Source of the DNA: CBDCYN01 sp965224205
GTDB lineage: Bacteria > Planctomycetota > Phycisphaerae > Phycisphaerales > Phycisphaeraceae
Assembly (NCBI GenBank): GCA_965224205.1
Contig: CBDCYN010000008.1
Coordinates: 49,613 to 113,612, forward strand
Length of the DNA: 64,000 nt
Direction: 5' to 3'
Below, one piece after another: positions 1 to 9,341 of the stretch. Below the pieces are notes generated by a model, which did not search any database, was not told where the DNA came from, and saw nothing but the letters and a program-made list of their open reading frames with translations. The first letter of the stretch is position 1. The number at the start of each line of letters is the position of its first letter. The position numbers were made by a program, and so were the translations under genes.

Positions 1-266
1 GACACTCAGCCTCGCCATCAATTGTTTGGCGGTGATGCCCGGCTGCGCCGCGACCGCTTGACGCATCCGCTGCTCATCGTCCGCCGTGAGCTTCACCGAT
101 CCCTTGGCCCCGGTGTGCCCGCCATCAACTCGCCGCCACGGGCCCGATCTGGCCAATCACGCACCGTCGGCCACGTGACGGAAAACCGCCGTGCCACCGA
201 TGCGATCGAGTCCCCCGATTCCACCGCCGCCACCACACGCTGCCGCAAGTCCATCGAATACGCCAT
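1..266 (-). pseudogene. IS630-family transposase, N-terminal part, frameshifted and cut by window edge
   Basis: The minus strand starts with ATG at 266 behind a good ribosome binding site (AAGGAGG, 7 nt spacing). The product begins MAYSMDLRQRVVAAVESG, followed by an SVARRFSVT helix-turn-helix, the usual start of IS630/Tc1-type transposases. This frame stops at 93-95 after 57 residues. The -1 frame then continues the expected protein (KGSVKLTADDEQRMRQAV, then GITAKQLMARL) to the window edge. A single missing base near the GGGGCC run at about 111-116 explains the break. The DDE catalytic part lies outside the window. There is no A-rich slippery site, so decay is more likely than programmed frameshifting. 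Confidence 0.8.
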
Positions 267-624
267 GACGAGGCCTCCTTGCCAGAAATTACACTTATCG
301 ACTATTCAAGATTAATTACGCCAGTTGCTCTAGGCTCGGCATGGCCGAGCCCGAGCTCGATCCATCCCCGCACCACCACATCCTGGGACTAAATATCTAG
401 CTGCGGGTCGCCAGCCCGCAGCTATGTGTTCGGATAGAGAAAAATTCTCGCCATCCTCAGAACGTGTGTGAGAAGCGGTGTTCGTTTATTGATGCACCCC
501 TAATCACATCTGCTTCATACGCTTTCGTTCATATGCATTGACCCTGGTCACTGCCTCGGCCAATGGCCGGCGTATTTCGCCTATCGCATAGGACGCTACT
601 ATCATATAGATGAGGTAATGAATC
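267..624. other. Intergenic region with a 10-bp hairpin
   Basis: This gap lies between the IS630 remnant and the reductase gene. The part next to the transposase start is AT-rich and should include the insertion-sequence end, but I cannot fix the boundary. Positions 398-407 (TAGCTGCGGG) pair perfectly with 415-424 (CCCGCAGCTA) around a 7-nt loop. No T-run follows, so it is not a classical terminator. I see no further gene here. Confidence 0.5.
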
Positions 625-2280
625 ATGCCCACGACCGGGAAACTGAACAAAGTCGAACAGATAAAACAGGACAAAGACGGTCTCGAGGTCCTTGCTGATC
701 TCTATCGCTACTCCGAGCAGGGCGACTATGACGCGATCGAAGCCGGCGACCTGGAGCAGCGGTTTAAATGGTTTGGGGTCTACCGCCAGAAGCCCAACGT
801 CGGCCACTTCATGCTGCGGATCAAAATCCCCGGCGGACAGATCAGCCCCAGCCAGCTGCTAGCGATCAGTGAGATCTGCGATCAATACGCTCGTGGTTTC
901 GGCGACATCACGACCCGCCAGACCATCCAGCTGCACTGGCTGACCATCAGCGACATCAAGCCGGTCTTCGAGAAACTCGCCACCGTGGGGATGGACAGCC
1001 AGTTCTCCTGCGGCGACGTGCCCCGGAACGTGGTCGGCTGCCCTTTGGCGGGGGTGGCTAAGCAGGAGATCATCGATTCGTCCCAAGCGGTCCGTGACGT
1101 GGCGGCGATGTACAAAGCCGGCGGAAAGGAATTCTCGAACCTGCCGCGTAAGTTTAAAACCGCGCTGGGGGGCTGCCACATCCACTGCCACCAGCCGCAG
1201 ATCAACGATATCGGGCTCTACGGGGCCAAGCGGTCCGACGGCCGGGTCGGGTACGGGCTGTTGGTGGGGGGCGGCTTATCGTCGACCCCGCACTTCGGCC
1301 AGCCGATACGGGTGTTTGTCGAGCCCAACCAGGTGATGGACGTATGCCGCGCGATCGCGATCTTGTTCCGCGATTACGGGTACCGGGAGAAGCGCACCCG
1401 CGCCAGGCTCAAGTTCCTGGTCGCTGATCAGGGCTGGCAGTGGACCCGCGACAAGATCGAAGAAATCCTCGGGTATCGGCTCGAACACGACGACAGCCTC
1501 CAACACCCTTCCGCGGTGCACAGCGATCATATGGGTGTGGGCGAACAAAAAGATGGTCTCTATTACGTGGGCGTGCCGATCGAGCGGGGCCGGTGGACCG
1601 CCCACAACATGGCCGACGTGGCACGGCTGGCCAAGCAGTTTGCCAAGCCAATCGCGGGTCAAGAATCCCGTATCCGCCTAACCGGCAAGCAAAACTTCTT
1701 GATCCTTGATGTGCCCAAAGAGAACGTCGAGGACCTGTGCATCGCGTTGGACGAAGCCGGGCTACCTCCGGCGGGGCACGCGCTGCGATCTTCACTGATC
1801 AGTTGCACCGGCAGTGAGTTCTGCAACCTGGCGGTGGTCGAGACCAAGCACCGAGCCGGGCGCGTCCTGCAATGGCTTGAAGAAAACACGCAGCTGGACC
1901 AACCGCTGATGATCAGCTTCACCGGCTGCCCCAACGCGTGCGCCCAGTATCAGATCTGTGACATCGGTCTGACCGGCATCCCCGCCCGTGATCCGCAGCG
2001 GCTCGACGACAAGGGCAAGCCCATGAAGGTCGACGGGTACAACGTCCTGCTGGGCGCGGGGATCGGCTCCGACCCCCGGTTCGGAGAGATCATCGCCAAG
2101 AAGGTCGTCGCCGATCGGGTGCACCTGGGGATCAAGAGCCTCATCGATCACTACATGGAAGAACGTGTCGACGAGGATGAGCCGTTCCGGTCGTGGGTTA
2201 GCCGCAGCGAGCCGGAATACTTGCAGAAGCTGATCGTTGACCCGACCCAAGCGGCGGACGCCGTTTCCCTGTCGGCATGA
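625..2280 (+). CDS. nirA: Ferredoxin-type nitrite/sulfite reductase (siroheme, 4Fe-4S)
   Basis: The 551-residue product belongs to the siroheme reductases that carry out six-electron reduction of nitrite to ammonia or sulfite to sulfide in the cytoplasm. It shows the tandem architecture of the family: a ferredoxin-like half at about residues 60-125, a first siroheme/Fe-S half with VPRNVVGCPLAGV, then the second half. The cluster ligands are visible as C394-x5-C400 (CTGSEFC) and C435-x3-C439 (CPNAC). The CTGSEFCNLAVVETK form resembles assimilatory nitrite reductases (NirA) more than CysI, so nirA is preferred, but substrate cannot be settled from sequence. ATG 625 has GAGG 9 nt upstream. No nitrate transporter, nitrate reductase or cysteine gene is adjacent. 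Confidence 0.85.
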   Translation: MPTTGKLNKVEQIKQDKDGLEVLADLYRYSEQGDYDAIEAGDLEQRFKWFGVYRQKPNVGHFMLRIKIPGGQISPSQLLAISEICDQYARGFGDITTRQTIQLHWLTISDIKPVFEKLATVGMDSQFSCGDVPRNVVGCPLAGVAKQEIIDSSQAVRDVAAMYKAGGKEFSNLPRKFKTALGGCHIHCHQPQINDIGLYGAKRSDGRVGYGLLVGGGLSSTPHFGQPIRVFVEPNQVMDVCRAIAILFRDYGYREKRTRARLKFLVADQGWQWTRDKIEEILGYRLEHDDSLQHPSAVHSDHMGVGEQKDGLYYVGVPIERGRWTAHNMADVARLAKQFAKPIAGQESRIRLTGKQNFLILDVPKENVEDLCIALDEAGLPPAGHALRSSLISCTGSEFCNLAVVETKHRAGRVLQWLEENTQLDQPLMISFTGCPNACAQYQICDIGLTGIPARDPQRLDDKGKPMKVDGYNVLLGAGIGSDPRFGEIIAKKVVADRVHLGIKSLIDHYMEERVDEDEPFRSWVSRSEPEYLQKLIVDPTQAADAVSLSA

Positions 2281-2349
2281 GCCGGGATTGTTGACGCACC
2301 TGGTGTCATCGCCGGCTGAAGACCCGCGAAGACCCGCCATGATGACTCT

Positions 2350-5300
2350 TTAGCTGCTAGCACCCGAGCCCACGACCAACGGAGCCTGTGGGGCGCCCAG
2401 GTCTGCTGCGGGGGTGTGCGGTGCTTGTCGCTGGAGACTCAGCGACGTGCACGCCAGAGGGATGATGAACAGCTGAAGCAGGGTCGCGAAGGCCAGGCCG
2501 AACATGATCGTCACCGCTAACGGTTGAAAGAACTCCCCGCCGCCAGAGAGGTTAAGGCCCAGAGGCAGCAGCCCCGCCACCGTGGTGACGGTCGTGATCA
2601 TGATCGGCCTTAATCGCATCTGCCCCGCGTAGACCGCCGCTTTACGCATCGGCAAGCCCGCGTCGTGCAGACGGTTGATAAAGTCTACCAGCACAATCGC
2701 GTCGTTGACCACGATCCCAGCCAGGGCGACCACCCCGATCATCGCCGCAATCGAAAAGTTAAACCCGCACACAGTCAACCCCACCGTGACCCCCACAAGG
2801 CTAAGCGGCACGCTAAACAGGACGACCAGCGGCTGGACGAAGCTGTTGAACCGGATGGTGAGGATGATCATCATCATCGCCACGGCCACCAGCATCGCGA
2901 TCTTCAAATCCCCCATCGCCTCATCGCGGATCTCGTTCTCTCCGCCAAACTCGATGACGGTCCGGTCGTCAGAGGCGACCACGTCCTGGTGCATCACGAG
3001 GTCCTTTTGATGCGAGGGGCTCAGCTGGGGCTGGAGTTGGGCCACCAGCGCCGCCTTCACATCGTCAGCCAACACGCCGTCTTCAAGCTCAGCCCGCAGG
3101 TTGATCACCCGCTGTTTGTCGTAATGCCGCACGATGTTGGGCCCGTACGTCCGCTCGACCTGGGCGACCTGCCCGAGGCTGATCACCCGCCCGCTCTCAT
3201 TGCGCAGGGGCAGGTTCGCCAGGTCCTCGAGCTGGTCCCGCTGCCCCGGGCTGTTGCGCAGCCGCATCTCGATCTGCTCGCTGCCCCCAAAGTCCACCTC
3301 GCCGACGCGCACGCCGTCCAGTGCATAATTGACACTGGTGACGATCTGATTCGCGTCGAGGCCGAACATGCTCGCCACGGTCCGGTTGGGCGTAACCGTC
3401 AGCTCCGGGCGGACGCGGTAGTCACTCGACACGTCGTACGTACCCGGAATCTGCCGCAGCAGTTCCTCGACCTGCTCGGCACGCTGGGCTAGCTCTTCAA
3501 CCGTCACGGACGAGTTTTCCTTGCTCAAGACACGGACCAGGACCGGAGCCCCGACGGGGGGTCCTTCTTTCGGGGACTTGATCCGAACGATGACTCCGGG
3601 TAACGGCGGCAGCTCTTTCGCGATCGCCTGGCGGATCTGGGCGGTGGTCCGGTGCCGGTCCTCAGCCAACGCCAGTTCCACGTAAACCATCCCGAACTCC
3701 GGGCCGGCGCCGTGATCGGTATCGATACGGATGTTGAAAATCCCCGGCTCGCCGATCGTGGTCACCGGCCTAGCGCGGGGCGCGTGCTCGCTGGGTTGGT
3801 ACCATTCTTGGGGTTGCACCGCCCGCAGCACCGCCTGCTCGATCTGCTGGGCCACCCGCACCGTGCCCTGCTGCATCGACGAGCCCAGGGGCAGCTCGAA
3901 GTACACCTCGATCACCGGGACATCCGCGTCGGGAAAGAACTCGAAGCCGATCGCGCCTACAGTGAACATCGCCACGGGCGCCGCTGAGGTGAAAATCGCC
4001 AACACCAGGACCATCAGGCGGTGCTGTAACGCGTATTCCAGGCACGCCCCGTACCGGCGTTTGATCCAGGTTGATTTCGCCACAGCCTCGGCGTTGGCGA
4101 TCTCCTGCTGCTGGGGCGTTGCGCTGATCGCTTCTGGTGACGGCCCGGTCGCCCCCCTGGACGGCGCCTCGGCGTCGGGCGTCGCATCGCCGGCGATGCG
4201 GGTCTTTAAGCCCACTTGGTGGGGGGTCTTCATCAGGTACACGCTCAGCACCGGCAGTAGGAAATGGTCTACCAGCATCGCTGAGCACAACGCGAACAGC
4301 ACCATGATCGGCAGGGCTTCGAGGAAATCTCCCATGACACTGCGGACCAGGAACATCGGCACAAATGCCGCAAACGTCGTCAGGTACGACGCCATGACCG
4401 AGCCACCCACCTCCCCGATCCCGTGTTGGGCCGCCTCGACCCCGCCGCGGCCCAGCTCCCGGTGGCGGTAGATGTTCTCACCCACGATGATGCAACCGTC
4501 GACCACCATCCCCACCACGAGGATCATCCCGAACAGCATCATGTTGTTGATCGCGATATCCGGGAAGAACGTCTGCTTCGCGAACCACATCAACGCGCCG
4601 GTGCCCAGCAGTGAAAACGGCACCGCCACCGCGATCAGGCCCGCGTTACGCCAGCCCATCGCCAGCCACAGCACCACCACCACCAGAGCCGCGCCTAAGA
4701 TCGCGCTGCTGGTCAGGAGGCGAAGCATGTAGTCGATCTCTCGGCCCTGCGACCGGACCGTGCCCACCTCGACTCCTTCCCGGGCCGCGTCGAAGCCATC
4801 AACCAACTCCTGGATCGCGTTGGCGGTGGCCAGTACGTCGATATCGGTCTTGGCCCTGGCCAGGAGCACGACCGAATCCTTGCCGTCATAACGGGCCATC
4901 GAGGTTAGAGGCTTGTGCCCCATCCGCACCTGCGCCACGTCTGCCAGCACGATCGGCCTGCCGCGCCGGTTGCCCAGGGGGACCCGGGCGATCGCCTCGA
5001 CGCTTTCGAGCAAACCGCGGGTGCGAACTCTCTGATCCTGCCCCGCGCCGGACTCGATCGATCCGCTGGGCGCGTCGCGGTTGGCGCGACGGATCGCCGA
5101 TTCGACCTGCTGGTAGCTAAACCCGTACAACGCCATCAGGTGCGGGTCGACCTCGATCTGGACCTCCTCCTCAAGGCCGCCGAAGATATCTACACCGGCG
5201 ACCCCCGAGACCCGCTCGATCTGGGTCTCGAGCTCCTCGGCGACGTGGCGGCGGTGCTTGGCGTCGCGACCGCCGGACACGAAGACCTGGATGATCGGGA

Positions 5301-5727
5301 ATGTCTCGAAGGCGATGTCGTTGACGATCGGTCCCGGATCGGTCTGTGCCTCGAGTGGGAACTGGCCCTTGACCCGGTTGATCAGGCTCTCGACATCCCG
5401 CTTGGCCTCGGTGACGTCGATCTGGTCGTCGAAGATAATCTGCATGATCGCGGCACCGTGGACCGCCTGAGCCTGGACCGCGCCGCTATCTTTGAGGTGA
5501 TCCAAAGAGGTTTCGACCTCTTCTTCGACCTTTTCGATGATCTGCTTCTCATTGGTATAGGGCGTCGCTCCGGGGTTGGGTACCGCCACGACGACCACAG
5601 GCAGCTTGATCCGTGGGGTACGCTCTTTAGGTAATGAGAAGATCGACACCAAACCCAACGCGCACAGCACCGCGCTGATCAGTAGGACCAACCGGGGCAA
5701 CTCGATGGCGCGTTCACTGATTCGCAT
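2350..5727 (-). CDS. RND-family efflux permease (AcrB/HAE1-like)
   Basis: The 1125-residue inner-membrane protein has the RND layout: a first TM helix at about residues 10-30, a large periplasmic porter domain, a block of TM helices (LRLLTSSAILGAALVVVVLW onward), a second periplasmic domain and a second TM block. The intramembrane segment GMILVVGMVVDGCIIVGENI matches RND TM4, whose acidic residues relay protons. A low-complexity Ala/Pro/Glu linker sits between the halves. It follows the adaptor gene by 67 bp in the same direction, forming a two-gene efflux operon. No outer-membrane TolC-like partner is present. The substrate is unknown; the sequence favours the multidrug-type HAE family over metal-exporting CusA types. 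Confidence 0.92.
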   Translation of the reverse strand: MRISERAIELPRLVLLISAVLCALGLVSIFSLPKERTPRIKLPVVVVAVPNPGATPYTNEKQIIEKVEEEVETSLDHLKDSGAVQAQAVHGAAIMQIIFDDQIDVTEAKRDVESLINRVKGQFPLEAQTDPGPIVNDIAFETFPIIQVFVSGGRDAKHRRHVAEELETQIERVSGVAGVDIFGGLEEEVQIEVDPHLMALYGFSYQQVESAIRRANRDAPSGSIESGAGQDQRVRTRGLLESVEAIARVPLGNRRGRPIVLADVAQVRMGHKPLTSMARYDGKDSVVLLARAKTDIDVLATANAIQELVDGFDAAREGVEVGTVRSQGREIDYMLRLLTSSAILGAALVVVVLWLAMGWRNAGLIAVAVPFSLLGTGALMWFAKQTFFPDIAINNMMLFGMILVVGMVVDGCIIVGENIYRHRELGRGGVEAAQHGIGEVGGSVMASYLTTFAAFVPMFLVRSVMGDFLEALPIMVLFALCSAMLVDHFLLPVLSVYLMKTPHQVGLKTRIAGDATPDAEAPSRGATGPSPEAISATPQQQEIANAEAVAKSTWIKRRYGACLEYALQHRLMVLVLAIFTSAAPVAMFTVGAIGFEFFPDADVPVIEVYFELPLGSSMQQGTVRVAQQIEQAVLRAVQPQEWYQPSEHAPRARPVTTIGEPGIFNIRIDTDHGAGPEFGMVYVELALAEDRHRTTAQIRQAIAKELPPLPGVIVRIKSPKEGPPVGAPVLVRVLSKENSSVTVEELAQRAEQVEELLRQIPGTYDVSSDYRVRPELTVTPNRTVASMFGLDANQIVTSVNYALDGVRVGEVDFGGSEQIEMRLRNSPGQRDQLEDLANLPLRNESGRVISLGQVAQVERTYGPNIVRHYDKQRVINLRAELEDGVLADDVKAALVAQLQPQLSPSHQKDLVMHQDVVASDDRTVIEFGGENEIRDEAMGDLKIAMLVAVAMMMIILTIRFNSFVQPLVVLFSVPLSLVGVTVGLTVCGFNFSIAAMIGVVALAGIVVNDAIVLVDFINRLHDAGLPMRKAAVYAGQMRLRPIMITTVTTVAGLLPLGLNLSGGGEFFQPLAVTIMFGLAFATLLQLFIIPLACTSLSLQRQAPHTPAADLGAPQAPLVVGSGASS

Positions 5728-5794
5728 GCTGGGTCAGCCCTGGTGGGTTGGTTCAAGACGGGTCAACCGCAATCACTGCCGACCCCCGCGGCGT

Positions 5795-7117
5795 TTACGG
5801 CTCGGGTTCGGCTGGAACGGCGGCGAACGAGCTGATCTGGCGCACGGTCTGCCCGTCCCGCAAACGGGTGTGGCCCTCCACGATCAACAGCTCCAACCCC
5901 TCGGGCGCTTCATCGACTAAGTAGTAATCCTTATCAAACGCGATCGGCTCGAACCACACGCGCCGGGCGATGGTAGTAGGCACGTCGACCGCGGCGCTGC
6001 CCAGCGGCCCGAGATTCAGCCCCGTGCGGTAACCCTGCCCCACGAAGAACGCCCACGCCTTATCTCCGGACCGGACCGCCGCCGCTGCTGGGATCGCCAC
6101 CGCCTGTTTCTCCATCACCTGAACCGTGGCCTTGCCCACCATCCCTGGGCGCAGCAGCCCGTTGGGATTATTCATCTCGACTTCAACATTGAATAACCCC
6201 GATTCTGGGTCCGCCGCTGGGGGCACGACCGTGACCCTGCCGCTCTGCGGACGGCTGAGATCTAGTGAATCGCTAAGCAGCTTCGATTGAGAGCGCAGCG
6301 CGCGGACCTCGACGGAAACCTCCTGACCCTGGCGCAGCAAGGGCAGTCGGCTTTCGACCACCCCCAACACCAGCTTGACCTTGGTCATGTCCACGAGTGT
6401 GGCGACCGGTTGGCCCACGGGGACCATCTGGCCGACCTCCACCGGCACGGATGCGACGGTCGAGTTCATGGGCGCAAGGAGGATCGAATCTTGCAGGTTG
6501 ACGTTGGCCATGGTGAACGAGGCCCGAGCGGCTTTGTACTCCGCCAGCGCCGCGGCCAACCGCGCCTCGGCCGCGTCGAGCTCGGCCTGGGCGAGCTTCA
6601 GGTCGACCTCGGCCTTTTCGACTTCGCGCTCGTTGGCGGCGTTGCGTTTCTGGAGGCTGCGGAAGCGATCCAGGTCACGCAGGGCGTCGTCGTAACGGAC
6701 CTTGGCCTGGTCGATCCCCGCTTGGGCCGAGTCCATTGCGGCTTTGGATTCGTCCATCGCGGCCTGGGCCTGCTCGACCGCCGCTTCGTACCGGGCCGGC
6801 TCGAGCTTGGCGATCACGTCGCCTTCGAGGACCTTCTGGTTCTCGACCAACCCGTCTGGTGTGTGGTCACCCAGCTGCATCACCCGCCCGGTGATCTGGA
6901 ACGCCATGTCGACCTTCGCCTGAGCTTCGATGATCCCGTAGAAAGACTCGGTGACGCTGTATGCACGCCGCTCGAGGGCCACGCAGCGGACCGGGGCTGG
7001 CTTGATCGTCCCTACCGCCTGGTCTTCGAGCCCCTGCTGGGCGCGGATATGGCTCACGAGCCCGATGGCTCCCATCCCGGCCGCGAAGATCAACAAGATC
7101 AACAAGCGTGACTTCAT
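5795..7117 (-). CDS. RND efflux periplasmic adaptor (membrane fusion protein, HlyD/AcrA type)
   Basis: The 440-residue product starts with an uncleaved-type or signal TM segment (residues 5-25, LLILLIFAAGMGAIGLVSHI). It then shows the split lipoyl/barrel-sandwich hybrid (first half around GIIEAQAKVDMAFQITGRVM, second around LLAPMNSTVASVPVEVGQMV). Between them is a long Ala/Gln/Glu-rich coiled-coil hairpin (about residues 115-205). A beta-barrel and membrane-proximal domain follow. It bridges the downstream permease to an outer-membrane channel. It is the first gene of the efflux operon. A dispersed repeat (copy E, 7140-7247) ends about 22 bp upstream of the start codon and so probably lies in the leader or promoter. 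Confidence 0.9.
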   Translation of the reverse strand: MKSRLLILLIFAAGMGAIGLVSHIRAQQGLEDQAVGTIKPAPVRCVALERRAYSVTESFYGIIEAQAKVDMAFQITGRVMQLGDHTPDGLVENQKVLEGDVIAKLEPARYEAAVEQAQAAMDESKAAMDSAQAGIDQAKVRYDDALRDLDRFRSLQKRNAANEREVEKAEVDLKLAQAELDAAEARLAAALAEYKAARASFTMANVNLQDSILLAPMNSTVASVPVEVGQMVPVGQPVATLVDMTKVKLVLGVVESRLPLLRQGQEVSVEVRALRSQSKLLSDSLDLSRPQSGRVTVVPPAADPESGLFNVEVEMNNPNGLLRPGMVGKATVQVMEKQAVAIPAAAAVRSGDKAWAFFVGQGYRTGLNLGPLGSAAVDVPTTIARRVWFEPIAFDKDYYLVDEAPEGLELLIVEGHTRLRDGQTVRQISSFAAVPAEPEP

Positions 7118-7139
7118 AGCGGGTCAAACCACGATGAAC

Positions 7140-7247
7140 ATACACCCACCCCGGATGAGATTTACCGCATGGCTCGTTTACGCGGCAAGAAAAGAGTCGG
7201 TGTCGGAGGCATCCTCGACGCAGCCTTTTGATACGCAACGCGTAAAG
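7140..7247 (-). repeat. Dispersed ~105-bp inverted-repeat element, copy E
   Basis: Read on the minus strand, it matches the other copies at the 5' end (GCGTATCAAAA after a TACGCGTTG variant of the terminus), in the centre (GACACCG, then CTTGCCGCGTAAAC) and at the 3' end (CTCATCCGGGGTGGGTGTAT). It is a diverged but full-length copy. It occupies the region directly upstream of the efflux adaptor start. Confidence 0.75.
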
Positions 7248-7794
7248 AGAACGTCATTATACCTTTAGGGCGACCAACCGGCTTCTGCATCACTCATCTA
7301 CTTTTTAGTTCGATCGTCGAAAATGGCGGTTTTTTGCGCTTGTGCCCGTTTAGCCCCTGCCCATGACGGGAGGCTAAACGTCACATGGATAAATGGTTGA
7401 TGGCTCAATCCTCCATAGCCCCTTCGGTTCCTCATTGTGAACCCGAATCGTGGCCGATAACCGTCCCTCTTCTGTGCGACGAAGCGTCGCATAGATAATC
7501 AACCTCCCATAAGATCGGCATAGAGCTTGGCACAATTCACCGTAACATACGGTCGATTAAAGCAATTGTAAGCGGCCTAGAGTCAATATGGGGTAATCTG
7601 CCCACGTCCGCGCACCCCACAAAAACGCAGGCCGAAACGGCCACTCCGCACGAAGCACACGACTCAAACACTCTGCGACCACCGAACACCATATGATCAT
7701 AGTGTCCGTGCCTGCGCTGGGCTAGTTCATGCTTTGCGCGCTTGCCGCAACGCCGTCTGGTCGGATATGTGGTAAACCGATACGCTTTCATGGT
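7248..7794. other. Divergent intergenic region with two hairpins
   Basis: This region lies between the efflux operon and the methyltransferase gene. CGTTTAGCC (7347-7355) pairs perfectly with GGCTAAACG (7372-7380), and CCC/GGG can pair inside the loop. A second hairpin pairs TGCGACG (7475-7481) with CGTCGCA (7485-7491). No T-run follows either. A 64-codon minus-strand frame here (7298-7492) overlaps the first hairpin and resembles no protein. I could not identify a convincing promoter. Confidence 0.5.
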
Positions 7795-9294
7795 ATGAAC
7801 GAAGCATCAGCTCGATTCACCAGCCCCCAGCACGGCCAAGCGATCCGGTTGGTGTTCACCCACGCCAACTACACCGACGAAGCCGTCCTCGGGTTGATGG
7901 GCGGCACGGACGTGTCCTCGATCACCGCAACCGACCCCGCGGAACAGCTCTACCGCACCCGAGGCCGGACCCCGCTGGAAGTGCTCACACGCCTGTTTCT
8001 GATCTCAGCGCCCGTTGACTTAGACGACGTGCAGGGGGCAGTCCGCCCATCCAGCCCGCAAGATTGGTTCGACGCAGGGCTGATTAAGAAAGACCCACAG
8101 ACCGGGCTGATCATCGGGACGGTCAATATCCTCCCGTTCCAGGGGCTGCTTTTGATGTACGACACCCGCTCCTGCCTGGCGGCGGGTCGTGAGGATTTCG
8201 TCATGGGCCTGGGCAAGAGCTCGCTGACCCTCGCGAACCTCACGGTCCGGCGGCCGTCGCGCAGAACCCTGGACCTGGGCACCGGCGGCGGGATCCAGGG
8301 CCTCCTCGCTGCTAGGCACAGCCAGAAGGTGATCGCCACCGACCGCAACCCCCGGGCGGTCCAGTTCGCCGCGTTCAACGCCCAGCTCAACGAAATGCCC
8401 CACATGCAAGCCCGTGAGGGGAACCTGTTCGAACCGGTCGACGGCGAGTTGTTTGACCTGGTGGTCACCAACCCCCCATTCGTGATTTCGCCTGAAAGCC
8501 AGTACATCTACCGCGACAGCGGGCTCAAGGGCGATGAGGTCTGCCAAACGATCGTACACAACGTCGGGGGGTTCTTAGAAGAAGGCGGGTACTGCGTGAT
8601 GCTGTGCAACTGGTCCCACCTCAAAGATCAAGATTGGACCCAACGGCTTGAAGGCTGGGCCCAAGGCACCGGTTGTGACGCCCTGGTGCTTCGGTCCGAG
8701 ACCACCGGGGCCGATGTATATGCCACGACCTGGATCAAACACACCGAACTAGCAGACCCCCAACATTTCGAGCGACGCCTCGACCAATGGCTGGCCTACT
8801 ACGCCCAGCAAGGCATCGAGCAGATCAGCGCCGGGGTGGTGATTTTACGCAAGCGAACGGGGGCGACTCCGAACTGGTTCGAGACCCAAGACACACCGAA
8901 AACCATGCTCGGGCCCTGTGGGGACGACGTCATTCGCCGGTTCGAAGCCCGTGACTTCCTAGATACAGTAACCGACGATGCTGCCCTATTAGCTTCTGTC
9001 CTGCGTATCGATCCCGATACGCGCCTCACCCATCACTGCAAGCCCGCGGACGACGACGGGTGGGCGATCGTGGATATGCAACTAAGCCGATCGAATGGGT
9101 TTGTCTATCACGACAAACTCGACACCGTCATGGCTCATTTCCTGGGTCAATGCACGGGTCAACAACCACTAAGCCGACTCATCGAAGCGACAGCCGGTGG
9201 GTTGAACCAACCCCCGGAAGAATTCGCGAAACAGGTCTTGCCGATCATCAGGCAGCTCATCCGCCGCGGGGTGCTCGAACCAGTTGATTCTTGA
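7795..9294 (+). CDS. Class I SAM-dependent methyltransferase (N5-glutamine/N6-adenine type core)
   Basis: The 499-residue product has a Rossmann methyltransferase core in the middle. Motif I is DLGTGGGIQGLLAA (about residue 160), and the catalytic NPPF tetrapeptide is at N226-P-P-F229, preceded by DLVVT. This NPPF type acts on planar amide or amino groups (PrmC, HemK, RlmF-like and N6-adenine methyltransferases). The N-terminal ~110 residues and the long C-terminal extension are not typical of PrmC, so the target is unknown. ATG 7795 is chosen over an upstream in-frame ATG at 7729 because the product then starts just ahead of the conserved region. It is monocistronic and converges with pyrD. 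Confidence 0.8.
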   Translation: MNEASARFTSPQHGQAIRLVFTHANYTDEAVLGLMGGTDVSSITATDPAEQLYRTRGRTPLEVLTRLFLISAPVDLDDVQGAVRPSSPQDWFDAGLIKKDPQTGLIIGTVNILPFQGLLLMYDTRSCLAAGREDFVMGLGKSSLTLANLTVRRPSRRTLDLGTGGGIQGLLAARHSQKVIATDRNPRAVQFAAFNAQLNEMPHMQAREGNLFEPVDGELFDLVVTNPPFVISPESQYIYRDSGLKGDEVCQTIVHNVGGFLEEGGYCVMLCNWSHLKDQDWTQRLEGWAQGTGCDALVLRSETTGADVYATTWIKHTELADPQHFERRLDQWLAYYAQQGIEQISAGVVILRKRTGATPNWFETQDTPKTMLGPCGDDVIRRFEARDFLDTVTDDAALLASVLRIDPDTRLTHHCKPADDDGWAIVDMQLSRSNGFVYHDKLDTVMAHFLGQCTGQQPLSRLIEATAGGLNQPPEEFAKQVLPIIRQLIRRGVLEPVDS

Positions 9295-9341
9295 TGATTT
9301 TTTGCCCGTGACTGGGGTCCAAGACGTGTTAATGGCCGTCC

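Noticed and set aside
7298..7492. 64-codon minus-strand frame near the efflux operon
   Set aside because: It overlaps a 9-bp hairpin and has no conserved features or ribosome binding site.
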